A stretch of 5,832 nucleotides of DNA, taken from assembly GCA_937900325.1 (NCBI GenBank), contig CALCEX010000152.1, positions 1 through 5,832 of the forward strand. Direction: 5' to 3'. This DNA is from an uncultured Clostridia bacterium (GTDB taxonomy: Bacteria > Bacillota > Clostridia > Christensenellales > CAG-138). The notes under the pieces were generated by a model, which was not told the origin of the DNA, searched no databases, and worked only from the letters and a program-made list of their open reading frames with translations. Positions within the stretch are counted from its first letter, which is position 1, and each line of letters starts with the position of its first letter. Made by a program: the position numbers and the translations under genes. Positions 5,589 to 5,832 of this stretch are shown here, piece by piece.

Positions 5589-5832
5589 CTTGCCACCCCC
5601 CTGTCTCTCATCGGCGGCACATCAAGTACCCCATCCTTCATGACCGCGCGGAAAAACACCGGCTTTATATCCAAAGGCTCCGAGTAGTCCATATCCAGCA
5701 GCATCCAGCCCAGATCCTTTTCTCCCAACAATTCCTTTGGGCATTCCGGTATGCCGCCGCACAGCTTGAAGTTGATTGGAAACTCCCGCGTCCCGAAGTA
5801 GGGCTGGTGGTAAAACTGTCCCTTTTCCGCCC
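5585..5832 (-). CDS. cas5c: Cas5 (Cas5d/Cas5c) pre-crRNA endonuclease, C-terminal part
   Basis: Type I-C uses Cas5 in place of Cas6 to cut the pre-crRNA at the base of the repeat hairpin; it then stays bound to the 5' handle in Cascade. The window holds only the last 81 codons and the TGA (5585-5587); the N-terminus lies beyond the right edge. The family is clear from GQFYHQPYFGTREFPINF near the start of the fragment, then DLGWMLLDMDY and PVFFRAVMKDGVLDVPPM. The catalytic residues described in the Bacillus homologue are expected in the missing part, so activity cannot be judged. The stop overlaps the cas8c start as ATGA. With no separate cas6 in sight, this gene is the expected processing enzyme for the 11-nt-handle repeats. 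Confidence 0.95.
   Translation of the reverse strand, partial: AEKGQFYHQPYFGTREFPINFKLCGGIPECPKELLGEKDLGWMLLDMDYSEPLDIKPVFFRAVMKDGVLDVPPMRDRGVAR

Overview
The window is the adaptation-side two thirds of a canonical type I-C (Dvulg-type) CRISPR-Cas locus. It lies next to the decayed end of an insertion sequence. All cas genes and the array are on the minus strand. In transcription order, from high to low coordinates, they are cas5c (C-terminal 81 codons only, cut by the window edge), cas8c, cas7c, cas4, cas1, cas2, a 166-bp leader, and a CRISPR array of seven repeats and six spacers. The cas3 helicase-nuclease gene that normally opens a I-C operon is not in the window; it would be expected beyond base 5832.

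The organism is most likely an anaerobic, moderately GC-rich member of the Bacillota (Clostridia-like). This rests on the feel of the Cas protein sequences, the purine-rich GGAGG ribosome binding sites and the frequent ATA isoleucine codons. It is an inference, not a sequence match.

Layout: 3-272 (+) is the C-terminal part of an IS1182-like transposase, broken by an amber stop and apparently by a small internal deletion. 273-390 is a non-coding trailer between the IS remnant and the array. 391-820 is the array. Its leader-distal repeat (391-413) has kept the hairpin half but lost the crRNA-handle half. 821-986 is the leader, with several short perfect inverted repeats. 987-5832 is a tightly packed operon whose genes overlap by 1-4 nt or are 2-4 nt apart.

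How it works together: Cas1, Cas2 and Cas4 acquire spacers and insert them at the leader end (near 820). Cas5 cuts the pre-crRNA at the base of the repeat hairpin, leaving an 11-nt handle. Cas5, Cas8c and several Cas7 copies, with a small subunit Cas11c, form Cascade, which recruits Cas3. The sequence shows a likely Cas11c start inside cas8c: AAAGGAGG followed after 8 nt by an in-frame GTG.

Three points stand out. First, cas4 is split by a one-base frameshift near 2826, although all its catalytic and Fe-S residues remain on the two sides. Second, the two newest spacers both decode as collagen-like Gly-X-Y repeats (KGEQGAKGEQG and KGDTGAKGDTG), pointing to repeated acquisition against a phage tail-fibre-type gene. 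Third, the internal Cas11c ribosome binding site is unusually clear. I see no wholly new system here; the novelty lies in these details.
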